Assembly (NCBI GenBank): GCA_036873755.1
Contig: JAVTVY010020500.1
Location: 1 to 64,000 of the forward strand
DNA from: Hanleya hanleyi
Taxonomy: Eukaryota; Mollusca; Polyplacophora; Lepidopleurida; Hanleyidae
DNA: 64,000 nt
Direction of reading: 5' to 3'
The notes beneath the pieces were generated by a model, which saw only the letters and a program-made list of their open reading frames with translations, was not told where the DNA came from and searched no databases. The number at the start of each line of letters is the position of its first letter. Within the stretch, counting starts at the first letter, position 1. Shown here one piece after another: positions 35,121 to 45,574 of the stretch. The position numbers were made by a program, and so were the translations under genes.

Positions 35121-36618
35121 AGCAGTCACCTTACCATCCTGGCTAAACAATATGTACTTGGTTATGCATACCAGGCTCCTGACATTCTTAGGTCGTGAAT
35201 GTACAACGTCTCAGTAGACAAGGCCCAAGTCGACATCAAATATGCAAGACTGTACAATGGAATCCATCTTCGTTCACCAAGCCAAATTCTACGCTCACGC
35301 TCTGAGTTCGAAGTGGGAATGTAGAAATTGGTTTGGTGTAACGAAGATGAATGGAACCAAGCTCCAAATCATCAAATATCAAAGTATCCCATGCCATCGT
35401 ACAGATATGTCTACGCGCTATATATGGTAAATAGGCTGTTTAGTCCCCGCGATCATATTAACCTCTCAGTATGACACATGCTATAGATTTACATATCTAT
35501 TGACTGAAGGTTGCCAAGGCGGCGGCAATTAAGGACAATTATCAGGTTATTCTCCGCAAACGTGAAACGATCGTCTCATAGAAACGGTAAAACGCGGTCT
35601 AAGGTCTGATCGAATTCATAAACATACATAAGATAACCCGTTATGTCACAAAACACTGTTGATCATTTTTCAATAATAGCTACTTCTAACAATACAATTG
35701 GATATTTAATGTGGTTGAATAAAATGTTTTCGTCCGTATGCCAATATTTATCACATTTCAGATAAAACTAGCACATTTACTCGTCTCTCCCACCTTTCTC
35801 TCCCACCGCACATACAATAACGCAGGCACAAAACACGCAGGAATCATAACATTTCATACTACTACCCACTGACACGAACACTCAGATGAACGGACGGACG
35901 CTCACACGCACTGCGCCAAGCAACACACTACCTGTCCTATATTTTTTCTCACCCTCCTAGCCTGGCATACAGGGCTCCTTTCATAATATTATCCAATGGA
36001 ATGGACGGACTTTTATGGCTCCTTTTATGGTTCAGATTATCCAGCGACACGGACGCACTCATGTACTGCTCCTTTGATAGTATAAACAGTGACATGGATG
36101 CACTAACGTTAAGACCATAGACAGTGCCACGGACGCACGATTTCTTGCTTGGTATAAAACGCGCGTGTAATATATACCAACGCTGTCCAAGACACGCGTG
36201 CAACACTTGAGGGCCACAACATCGGGTAGCAGAATCAATGCTTTGGACTGCAGATAGCATCGACGTGTGCTTATATGGCAATATTTTTACCTGTTTTTCA
36301 AAGTTGAATATACCTTTCTTTCTTTTGGGTTGGTGTTTATGTTATCGCCAACAAGATAAATTACTTGTACCAGTCTTGTTTCGTGGGTATACAGGCTGGT
36401 ATTTCGTCTCGAAGATAATACATACCAGCCTGAATACTCATGCAGATGACTGGTATAAACATGGAAATGCTAATATGCAAAATAGAACATGCGGCTAGTC
36501 AAACATGATGGCATGGTGGCATCTCAGAGTCCGTATGTTGAAGTGCAACCATATCACATATCTGAGACACCTTGGGGAAACTTTTCTCCACCTGATGGCG
36601 TTTCAAAGTCGTGTTATT
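35121..36618. other. Unit 2 non-coding stretch
   Basis: Collinear with 12,297-13,965 of unit 1 without the hAT-type MITE (empty site about 36,212). Its end is also the empty site of the RT-derived module. No gene is seen. Confidence 0.6.
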
Positions 36619-39600
36619 CACGTGTAACTGATCAACCTTTGAGGAACATTTCTTTCTCCGTGTACAACCACTTCACATGTAGCTGAGGCATCTTGGGGGA
36701 ACTTCTCTCAAGCTGGTAGCGTTTCAGTGTCCGTGTATTCAAGTATAACCAACTGAGGCATCTTGGAGGAACTTCTATCAAGCTTGTGGCGTTTCAGAGT
36801 TCCTGTATTCAAGTACAAAAATTTCACATAACTAAGGCAGCTTTGAGGGAACTTCTCTCAAGCTTGTGGCGTTTCAGGCTTTCGTGTATTCCAGTGCAAC
36901 CATTTCACATAACTGAGACATCTTGGGGGAACTTCTCCATAAATGTGGTGTTTCCGAGTTTGTGTATCCAAGTACAAACATTCACATATAGCTGAGGCAT
37001 CTTAAATGAATTCTCTCAAGCTTGTGACGTTTCAGAATCCGTGTATTCAATTACAACCATTTCACATCACTGAGATATCTTGGGCGACTTCTCCCAGGCT
37101 TGTGGCGTTAATCAGAGTTCGAGTATTCAAGTACAACCATTTCACATCACTGAGACATCTTGGCGAAACTTCTCTCAAGCTTCTGGTGTGTCAGTGTTCG
37201 TGTATTCAAGTGCAGCCCTTTCACATAACTGAGACATCTTGGGAGAGCTTGCGTTTCAGAGTGAGTGTATTGAAGTACAACAATTTCACATAACTGAGAT
37301 ATCTTGGGGAACTTCTCCCTGGTTGGGGCGTTTCAGAGTTCGTGTATTCCAGTGCCACCATTTCACATTGCTTCTGAATCATGTGGGACTGTTCCCGATC
37401 TGGTGGCGTTTCAGAGTGGGTGTATTCCAGTTATATGTGGAGTGGTTGAATTTCTTCCAATCTGTTGGCGTGTCAGAGCCGGTGTATTGCAGTGTAACTG
37501 ATAACCCCTGGAGGAAGATCTCTCCGGTTGGTGGCGTTTCAGAGTCGGTGTATTCCAGTTAAATGTGAAGAGGTTGAATTTCTTCCAATCTGTTGGCGTG
37601 TCAGAGTCGGTGTATTGCAGTGTAACTGATAACCCTTGGAGGAGCATCTCTCCAGCTGGTGGCGTGTCAGAGCCTGTGTATTGCAGTGTAACTGATAACC
37701 CTTGGAGGAGCATCTCTCCAGCTGGTGGCGTGTCAGAGCCTGTGTATTGCAGTGTAACTGGTAGCCCTTGGAGGAGCATCTCCCCCAGCTGGTGGCGTGT
37801 CAGAGTCGGTGTATTGCAGTGTAACTGGTAGCCCTTGGAGGAGCATCTCTCCAGCTCGTGGCGTGTCAGAGCCTGTGTATTGCAGTGTAACTGGTAGCCC
37901 TTGGAGGAGCATCTCCCCCAGCTGGTGGCGTGTCAGAGCCTGTGTATTGCAGTGTAACTGGTAGCCCTTGGAGGAGCATCTCTCCAGCTGGTGGCGTGTC
38001 AGAGTCGGTGTATTGCCGTGTAACTGATAACCCTTGGAGGAGCATCTCTCCCGCTGGTGGCGTGTCAGAGTCGGTGTATTGCAGTGTAACTGATAACCCT
38101 TGGAGGAGCATCTCTCCAGCTGGTGGCGTGTCAGAGCCGGTGTATTGCAGTGTAACTGATAACCCTTGGAGGAGCATCTCTCCAGCTGGTGGCGTTTCAG
38201 AGTGGGTGTATTGCAGTGTAACTGATAACCCTTGGAGGAGCATCTCTCCAGCTGATGGCGTGTCAGAGCCGGCGTATTGCAGCGTAACTGATAACCCTTG
38301 GAGATGAATCTCTCCAGCTGGTGGCGTGTCAGAGCCGGTGTATTGCAGTGTAACTGACAACCGTTGAAGGAGAATCTCTCCAGCTGGTGGCGTGTCAGAG
38401 CCGGTGTATTGCAGTGTAGCTGATAACTCTTGGAGGAGCATCTCTCCAGTTGGTGGCGTGTCAGAGCCTGTGTATTGCAGTGTAACTGGTAGCCCTTAGA
38501 GGAGCATCTCTCCAGTTGGTGGCGTGTCAGAGCCTGTGTATTGTAGTGTAACTGGTAGCCCTTGGAGGAGCATCTCTCCAGCTGGTGGCGTGTCAGAGCT
38601 CGTGTATTGCAGTGTAACTGATAACCCTTGGAGGAGCATCTCCACAGCTGGTGGCGTGTCAGAGTCGGTGTATTGCAGTGCAACTGATAACCCTTGGAGG
38701 AGCATCTCTCCAGCTGGTGGCGTGTCAGAGCCTGTGTATTGCAGTGTAACTGGTAGCCCTTGGAGGAGCATCTCCCCCAGCTGGTGGCGTGTCAGAGTCG
38801 GTGTATTGCAGTGTAACTGATAATTCTTGGAGGAGCATCTCTCCAGTTGGTGGCGTGTCAGCGCCTGTGTATTGCAGTGTAACTGGTAGCCCTTGGAGGA
38901 GCATCTCCCCCAGCTGGTGGCGTGTCAGAGCCTGTGTATTGCAGTGTAACTGGTAGCCCTTGGAGGAGCATCTCTCCCGCTGGTGGCGTGTCAGACTCGG
39001 TGTATTGCAGTGTAAATGATAACCCTTGGAGGAGCATCTCTCCAGCTGATGGCGTGTCAGAGCCGGTGTATTGCAGCGTAACTGATAACCCTTGGAGGAG
39101 CATCTCTCCAGCTGGTGGCGTTTCAGAGTCGGTGTATTGCAGTGTAACTGATAACCCTTGGAGGAGCATCTCTCCAGCTGGTGGCGTGTCAGAGCCGGCG
39201 TTTTGCAGCGTAACTGATAACCCTTGGAGATGAATCTCTCCAGCTGGTGGCGTGTCAGAGCCGGTGTATTGCAGTGTAACTGACAACCGTTGAAGGAGAA
39301 TCTCTCCAGCTGGTGGCGTGCCAGAGCCGGTGTATTGCAGTGTAGCTGATAACTCTTGGAGGAGCATCTCTCCAGTTGGTGGCGTGTCAGAGCCTGTGTA
39401 TTGCAGTGTAACTGGTAGCCCTTAGAGGAGCATCTCTCCAGTTGGTGGCGTGTCAGAGCCTGTGTATTGTAGTGTAACTGGTAGCCCTTGGAGGAGCATC
39501 TCTCCAGCTGGTGGCGTGTCAGAGCTGGTGTATTGCAGTGTAACTGATAACCCTTGGAGGAGCATCTCCACAGCTGGTGGCGTGTCAGAGTCGGTGTATT

Positions 39601-40519
39601 GCAGTGCAACTGATAACCCTTGGAGGAGCATCTCTCCAGCTGGTGGCGTGTCAGAGCCTGTGTATTGCAGTGTAACTGGTAGCCCTTGGAGGAGCATCTC
39701 CCCCAGCTGGTGGCGTGTCAGAGTCGGTGTATTGCAGTGTAACTGATAATTCTTGGAGGAGCATCTCTCCAGTTGGTGGCGTGTCAGCGCCTGTGTATTG
39801 CAGTGTAACTGGTAGCCCTTGGAGGAGCATCTCTCCAGCTGGTGGCTTGTCAGAGTCGGTATATTGCAGCGTAACTGATAACCATTGGAGGAGGATCTCT
39901 CTAGCTGGTGGCGTGTCAGAGTCGGTGTATTGCAGTGTAACTGATAACCCTTGGAGGAGCATCACTCCAGCTGGTGGCGTGTCAGAGCCGGTGTATTGCA
40001 GTGTAACTGATAACCCTTGGAGGAGCATCTCTCCAGCTGGTGGCGTGTCAGAGTCGGTGTATTGCAGTGTAACTGATAACCCTTGGAGGAGTTTCAGAGC
40101 CGGTGTATTGCCGTGTAACTGATAACCCTCGGAGGAGCATCTCTCCCGCTGGTGGCGTGTCAGAGCCTGTGTATTGCAGTGTAACTGATAAGCCTTGGAG
40201 GAGCATCTCACCAGCTGGTGGTGTTTCAGAGCCGGTGTATTGCCGTGTACCTGATAACCCTCGGGGGAGCATCTCTCCCGCTGGTGGCGTGTTCGAGCCG
40301 GTGTATTGAAGTGTAACTGATAACCCTTGGAGAAGCATCTCTCCAGCTGGTGGCGTGTCAGAGCCGGTGTATTGCAGTGTAACTGATAACCCTTGAAGGA
40401 CCGTTTATCCAGCTAGTGGCGTTTCAGAGTTCGTATATTTAAGTGCAACTTTGCAGGAACATCACTTCAACTTTTGGAATTTCTGACTTCGCGTTATTCA
40501 AGTGCAATCACTTCACATG
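36619..40519 (+). repeat. 78/66-bp minisatellite array, unit 2
   Basis: 78-bp type to about 37,430, then about 44 copies of the 66-bp type to about 40,420, against about 24 in unit 1. A block of roughly 1 kb inside the 66-bp part is itself repeated (37,770-38,700 resembles 38,760-39,630), showing higher-order duplication. The open frames of up to 316 codons here are periodic artefacts. Confidence 0.9.
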
Positions 40520-40766
40520 AAGAAATGATATTTGGTATGCCGTATAGCCCGCCACTGAGCATATATACATATGAAATGATTTTTGAGAGAGAAAGTATAA
40601 ATTGGTCGTCAGCGGGATTCGAACCCACGACCCTCGAAAAAAAAAGTCATTTCATATGTATATATGCTCAGTGGCGGTCTATACGCCATACCAAATATCA
40701 TTTCTTCATTATAAAGCCAGTTGCGCGCATTGCAACACCGAGAGAGAAGGTTGATCATCACAGGGA
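40520..40766. mobile_element. Inverted SINE pair, unit 2
   Basis: Same structure as 17,522-17,760: a minus-strand SINE fragment with the 3' half of the tRNA-like head (about 40,607-40,640) joined to the 3' body of a plus-strand copy. It is the 5' part of the nested insertion that ends at about 45,574. Confidence 0.7.
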
Positions 40767-42548
40767 CAAGCAGCCAGAGGATGCTAGGTCCCCCGCCAAA
40801 ATAGCAGCAATATTTATAAGCGCTGTCGGTTTCAGAAGATATTCATGAGGATGGCAACAGCTACTTCACAGGCGTAAGAAGCAGAGGGGTCTTTCCACCT
40901 TCCCAGGTTTTGAGATCAACTCCGAATGGCTGACTGAATGTTGATTGCTACTGTAATATATTTTCTTTACCATGCAGCATGAAAATTATGTAACCGAAAT
41001 GCAACCCGAAGAGACAACTCATGGCATATTATCTGCAAACTAAATTTGACAAGAATATGAAGGCATCCTCAACCTATTGCCCAGAAACCAAATTTAGACT
41101 TTGCCACAAGGAGTCACCACCTGTAGGTGCAAGCAGGCAAAACACAATCCCAAATGACATCTCATGTCATGGTATCGGCATATGAACTTTGAGACTCTGA
41201 AGAGGGGTCCTCAAGTTATTGCCGGTACTAGATGCCCACCGGTGTTCATGTTATTTGGGGCGGGTCACATATGAATACAAAATTTGAGAATAATCTGATG
41301 AGCAGTTGCCAAATTATTGCCCGGAAACAAATTTTTCCACCAGGAGACGCCACCTGTAGGCAGAAGCGGGAAAAATACAATCCCAAGGAACATGGTATCG
41401 TGGGGACATCTGCATACCAAATTTGAGAAGAATCCGATGAGGGTCCTCAAGTTATTGCCCAGAAACCAAATTTAGATTTTGACACCAGGTGACGCCACCT
41501 CTAGGCGCAAGTCAGTGAAATGCATTATCAAGCGACATCTTATGTCACGGTACATTCATACAAAATTTGAGAAGAATCCGATGGTCAGTTCTCAAGTTAT
41601 TACCCGGAAACGAATTTGTGATGTTGCCACCAGGTGGCGCCACCTGTGAGTGCAAGTGAGCGAAAGGCAATCCCAAGCAACAGCTCCTGGCATGGTAAAT
41701 GCATGCCAAATTTGAGAAGAATCCGATGAGCCGCAACGTTTCTCATGTTACCCAGAAAGGTACATATGTAGGATATTTCAAAGAAATTCGACCAAGTGTT
41801 TCTAAGTTATCACTTGCAGCATGGAATAATGGAATGAACTCTAGTGGCGCCACCTCCGGGTGGATTTTGCTGAAACGCATCACCAACGGTGTTTTGTCGC
41901 AGGGAATGCATTTACCAAATTTCGAAGAAATCCGACAAATTGTTCGAAAGTTATCGCTCGCGAAGGATTTGAACAAACATGAACGGACATGCATTAAAGA
42001 TTGGAACAAGACCCAGTGGCGCCACCTACAGGCGGATCTTGCTGAAACGTAATACCAGCGACAATGCAGATGCCAAATTTCGGAGGAATCCGACAAAGCA
42101 TTTAGGAGTTATCGCTTACGCAGTATTTGCACGGACATGCACTAAATATTGGAACAAGACCCAGTGGCGCCACCTACAGGCGGATCTTGCTGAAACGTAA
42201 TACCAACAGACGTCTTGTCGCAAAGAATGCAGATGCCAAATTTCGGAGGAATCCGACAAAGCATTTAGGAGTTATCGCTTACAAAGTATTTGCACGGACA
42301 TGCACGGACATGCACTAAAGATTGGAACAAGACCCAGTGGCGCCACCTACAGGTGGATCTTGCTGAAACGTAATACCAAGAGACGTCTTGTCGCAAAGAA
42401 TGCAGATGCCAAATTTCGGAGGAATCCGACAAAGCATTTAGAAGTTATTGCTTACGAAGTATTTGCACGGACATGTCCGTGCATGCACGGACACATAGAA
42501 GCAAGAACCATTTTAAAGTCCCCGGCCGCGTTGCGGCGGGGGACAAAA
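40767..42548 (+). mobile_element. Insertion with GTCCCCCGCC ends and a GGCGCC repeat array
   Basis: It interrupts the SINE between ACAGGGA and AAATCCACGGG, as shown by the uninterrupted copies at 17,761 and 45,441. GTCCCCCGCC at 40,790 is the inverse of GGCGGGGGAC at 42,533-42,542. The interior (about 41,000-42,480) has about ten degenerate repeats of about 145-150 bp with CCAAATTTGAGAAGAATCCG and the palindrome GTGGCGCCAC. No coding region is supported; no TSD is found. Confidence 0.65.
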
Positions 42549-42570
42549 ATCCACGGGTGTAACACCTATG

Positions 42571-42798
42571 GTCGTCATAGCTCAGACGGTAGAGCATCGG
42601 CGCGATAAGCCGAGGTCGTGGGTTCAAATCCCGCTGACGACCAATTTATTCTTTCTCTCTCAAAAATCATTTTATATCTATACATGCTCAGTGGCGGGCT
42701 ATAAGCCATATCAAATATCATTGTTTCGTTACAAAGCCAGTTGCGCATATTGCAACACCGAGAGAGAAGGTTGGTCAACACAGGGAAAATCCACGAGT
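42571..42798 (+). mobile_element. tRNA-derived SINE
   Basis: The tRNA-like head 42,571-42,643 has perfect stems (acceptor GTCGTCA/TGACGAC, D GCTC/GAGC, anticodon TCGGC/GCCGA, T GTGGG/CCCGC) and loop GCGATAA (GAT, C at 33). The body follows: AATTTATTCTTTCTCTCTC, TGCTCAGTGGCGGGC, CAACACCGAGAGAGAAGG. Confidence 0.75.
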
Positions 42799-43094
42799 GT
42801 AATTACAAGCGTCTGGTCCGTCATTCATAATTCAGCCGTCGTCCATCCATTGTTGCAGAAACTTATAAAACAGGGCTACACCACCAAGCGCCTCCGCTCA
42901 AAGTTTCTCAAATTTGGCGATACATATCGCATGCTGATAGCAAAATACGAGCTTAGCGTGCAAGATCTATGGCGGTACGTTTCGTAACTTGTGTCTAATT
43001 CCGCTTAACCCAGGGCTAGGGGCCGTATGAACCCATGTACTTCAAGATCCTCATGGTACTCATATGAACAGTCACAATCAAAGCGTGACTGAGT

Positions 43095-44757
43095 TTGGAT
43101 GGAATTCCAGCAAACTTTCTCAAGATGTCATCCGAAATTATTGCTCCATACATTACGTACATACTCAACATGTGTATCAACTCCAATATCTTCCCCAGTG
43201 TTTGGAAAGCCGCGAAAGTACTTCCACTGCATAAAAGCGGCCCGACCACAGATCCAGCAAATTATCGTCCAATCAGCGTGTTGCCTATTTTATCAAAAAT
43301 CCTAGAGAGGCATATATGTACCCATTTATCAGACTACCTGGAGAACAACAACCTGCTACACGGTCACCAATCGGGCTTCAGACGATTCCACTCGTGTCTA
43401 ACAAGTATGACTGCTCTAATAAGTTCCTGGACCGAAAGTATTGACAGTGGTAAGATTGTGGGTGCTGTGTTTGTGGATCTCAGGAAAGCCTTTGATCTTA
43501 TAGATCATCGACTTCTTTTAACAAAGCTCTCGATTTACGGATTTAATACCTCCTCCCTCGCTCTTCTGGATTCTTATCTAAACGGACGGCAACAATGCGT
43601 GTGTCTGAACGGTCAGCTGTCGGACTCGATCCCTGCTGATACGGGAGTGCCCCAAGGTTGGATCCTGATATACATTAATGAATTACCATTAAACCTGAAC
43701 TGTGATACTGAATCCTATGCCGACGACACGACGTTACATTCATCCGGACCCAGCGTTGAGGAGGTGGAGTCAAAACTGGATACTGGTGTCACAAACCGTA
43801 ACGGGGGGGGGGGGATTTGGCTTAATGTCACACTCAAGTTTGTTTCACTCATATGGTGATAGTCAGTTTGGTTGGTGGAGGAAGCCGGAGAACCCGCAGA
43901 GAACCACCGCCCTTCGGCAAGTAACTGACAAACTTTCACACATGGACCAGCTGGGCTCGAACCCGTGCCGGTTCAGCGCAAACCTTAACAGTTGGTGTCA
44001 CACAAACAAAATGGCAGTGAATGTGGACAAAACTAAAACTATGCTTATCACAACTGATCAAAAGCGACTCCATCTGCCTCAAGATACTTTGAATCTCAAC
44101 ATTGACAACACAGATATACAAACTGTAAATACGCAAAAGATCTTGGGTGTTATCGTCCAGGATAACCTGAACTGGTCTAGTCATGTTGATTCTGTGATAC
44201 GAAAAATCAAATGCAAATTATTTCTTTTAGCTAGAATCAAATCTTTTTTACCCTTTCACGCCAGAAACTGTTTTATAACTCATTTATTTTACCACATATG
44301 GACTACTGCTTATCCGTCTGGGGCAATTGCTCTCAACATGACACTGAACGACTGGAGAGCCTCCAGAAACGAGCCATGAGACTAATAATTGACTGTGATG
44401 CATCTGTGCCAACCCACGAACTTTATTCGAAAATGAACTGGTTTATTATTTCTCACTTAAGCTGAACACTGCTTTACTTGTATTCAAGGGTATTAACGGT
44501 CTCGCTCCATCTTATGTTTCTGATCTTTTAAATGTTTACAAACCCACGAGGAACCTACGATCATCTGACCAAGGTCTGCTTTTAAAAGTTCCATTCGCAA
44601 GGACAGAACTTTTTAAGAAATCTTTTAAGGTAAATGGTCCAAAACTTTTTAATGACCTTCCATTATCAGTGAGAAGCTGCGCTTCCCTGACTTCATTTAA
44701 ATCGGCTTGTTATGAACACTTTCTATCCAACTTTTTACTTGAAAATTCCACTATGAT
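43095..44757 (+). pseudogene. LINE reverse transcriptase, split by a SINE
   Basis: The RT blocks are well preserved: LHKSG, ANYRPISVLPILSKILERHI, GAVFVDLRKAFDLIDHRLLL, GVPQG, then SYADDTTLHSSG. The segment between GVPQG and the IYINELP block is shorter than usual, so a few residues of RT block 4 are lost. A 176-bp SINE interrupts at 43,803. The frame then resumes with LNSWCHTNKMAVNVDKTKTM and QKILGVIVQDNLNWSSHVD, and decays after 44,379. Inactive, but younger-looking than the LINE at 32,058. Confidence 0.85.
43803..43978 (-). mobile_element. tRNA-related SINE nested in the LINE
   Basis: Flanked by an 11-bp TSD with one mismatch (CAAACCGTAAC at 43,792-43,802; CAAACCTTAAC at 43,979-43,989). 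On the minus strand it has GGGTTCGAGCC (box B-like), then GGCGGTGGTTCTCTGCGGG, CTCCGGCTTCCTCC and a GAGTGTGACATTAAGCC end. From memory this central domain matches SINEs widespread in molluscs and other invertebrates. A long G/C run lies at its tail. Confidence 0.75.
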
Positions 44758-45230
44758 TTAAAAGCTATGTTTGCTTGTTATTGTACATATCTAATATTGC
44801 TATCGTCCTCGACGCCGACGAAAAGAGGTCTGTGGCCTATCGGATTCTATCGAGGTATATTTTTAAATAAAGTGTATTATTATTATTATTATTTATATTA
44901 TGAGATACATCATTCTTTAGATGACGACTTTACAACGAATATTATGGATTAAGAATACTGATCAGCGATACGGATCTGATATTTTTGGAACATCATGCTG
45001 TCTTGCCGGCATCATTGAAAACTGTTGACCGCTTCTCTCTTGCAGGAAACAAGCATATGTTTATGTATACTATGATTGTCTTTTTGAATTTGGTGCTAAT
45101 AATGTTATATGGAATATGGAATAGGTCTTTGGATTATGGAAGCGGATATTCTCTAATGGACGACGGCTGAATTATGAATGACGGATCAGACGCTTGTAAT
45201 TAGAGAATATCCGCGTTCATAATCCAAATG

Positions 45231-45470
45231 GGCCGCCATAGCTCAGTCAGTAGAGCATCGGCGCGATAAGCCGGGGTCGTGAGTTCGAATCCCGCTGACG
45301 ACCAATTTATTCTTTCTCTCATAAAAATCATTTCATATGTATATATGCTCAGTGGCGGGCTATACGCCATACCAAATATGATTTCTTCCTTATAAAGCCA
45401 GTTGCGCGCATTGCAACACCGAGAGAGAAGGTTGGTCATCATAGGGAAAATCCACGGGTGTAATATCTAT
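45231..45470 (+). mobile_element. tRNA-derived SINE
   Basis: Head 45,232-45,304 (box A less conserved: TAGCTCAGTCAG; box B GAGTTCGAATCC), body to the CCACGGGTGTAATATCTATG end. It is followed directly by another head, so two copies stand head to tail. Confidence 0.7.
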
Positions 45471-45574
45471 GGGCCGTCATAGCTCAGATGGTAGAGCATC
45501 GGCGCGATAAGCCGGGGTTGTGGGTTCGAATCCCGCTGACGACCAATTTATTCTTTCTCTCTCAAAAATCTGTT
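45471..45574 (+). mobile_element. tRNA-SINE head, truncated copy
   Basis: Head 45,473-45,545 with loop GCGATAA, then a short tail that returns to the minisatellite at TAATCACTTCACATG. This is the distal end of the composite insertion corresponding to 17,896 of unit 1. Confidence 0.7.

Larger units (their letters stand above)
43094..44900 (+). mobile_element. 5'-truncated CR1/jockey-type LINE
   Basis: Inserted with TSD TGAG (43,090-43,093 and 44,901-44,904); the empty site is at about 14,595. It ends in an ATT-rich tail (44,877-44,900). It begins inside the reverse-transcriptase domain. Confidence 0.85.
42799..45199 (+). mobile_element. TIR element with RT remnant, split by a LINE
   Basis: The ends are inverted copies: TAATTACAAGCGTCTGGTCC at 42,799 and its complement ending at 45,201. 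Without the LINE (43,094-44,900) it is about 590 bp. The open frame to 42,987 keeps the C-terminal end of the RT-type protein (KFLKFGDTYRMLIAKYE...LWRYVS). A second inverted layer, GAGAATATCCGCG, straddles the right end. Confidence 0.65.

Noticed and set aside
37733..38683. Minus-strand open frame of 316 codons, and similar ones at 38,725-39,609 and 16,162-16,758
   Set aside because: They are the 66-bp minisatellite read in frame; the period is 22 codons, both strands and other frames are equally open, and no domain is present.
42571..42643. Functional tRNA-Ile (GAT) gene
   Set aside because: All copies have C at position 33, are fused to the same SINE body, and are flanked by retroposition signatures.
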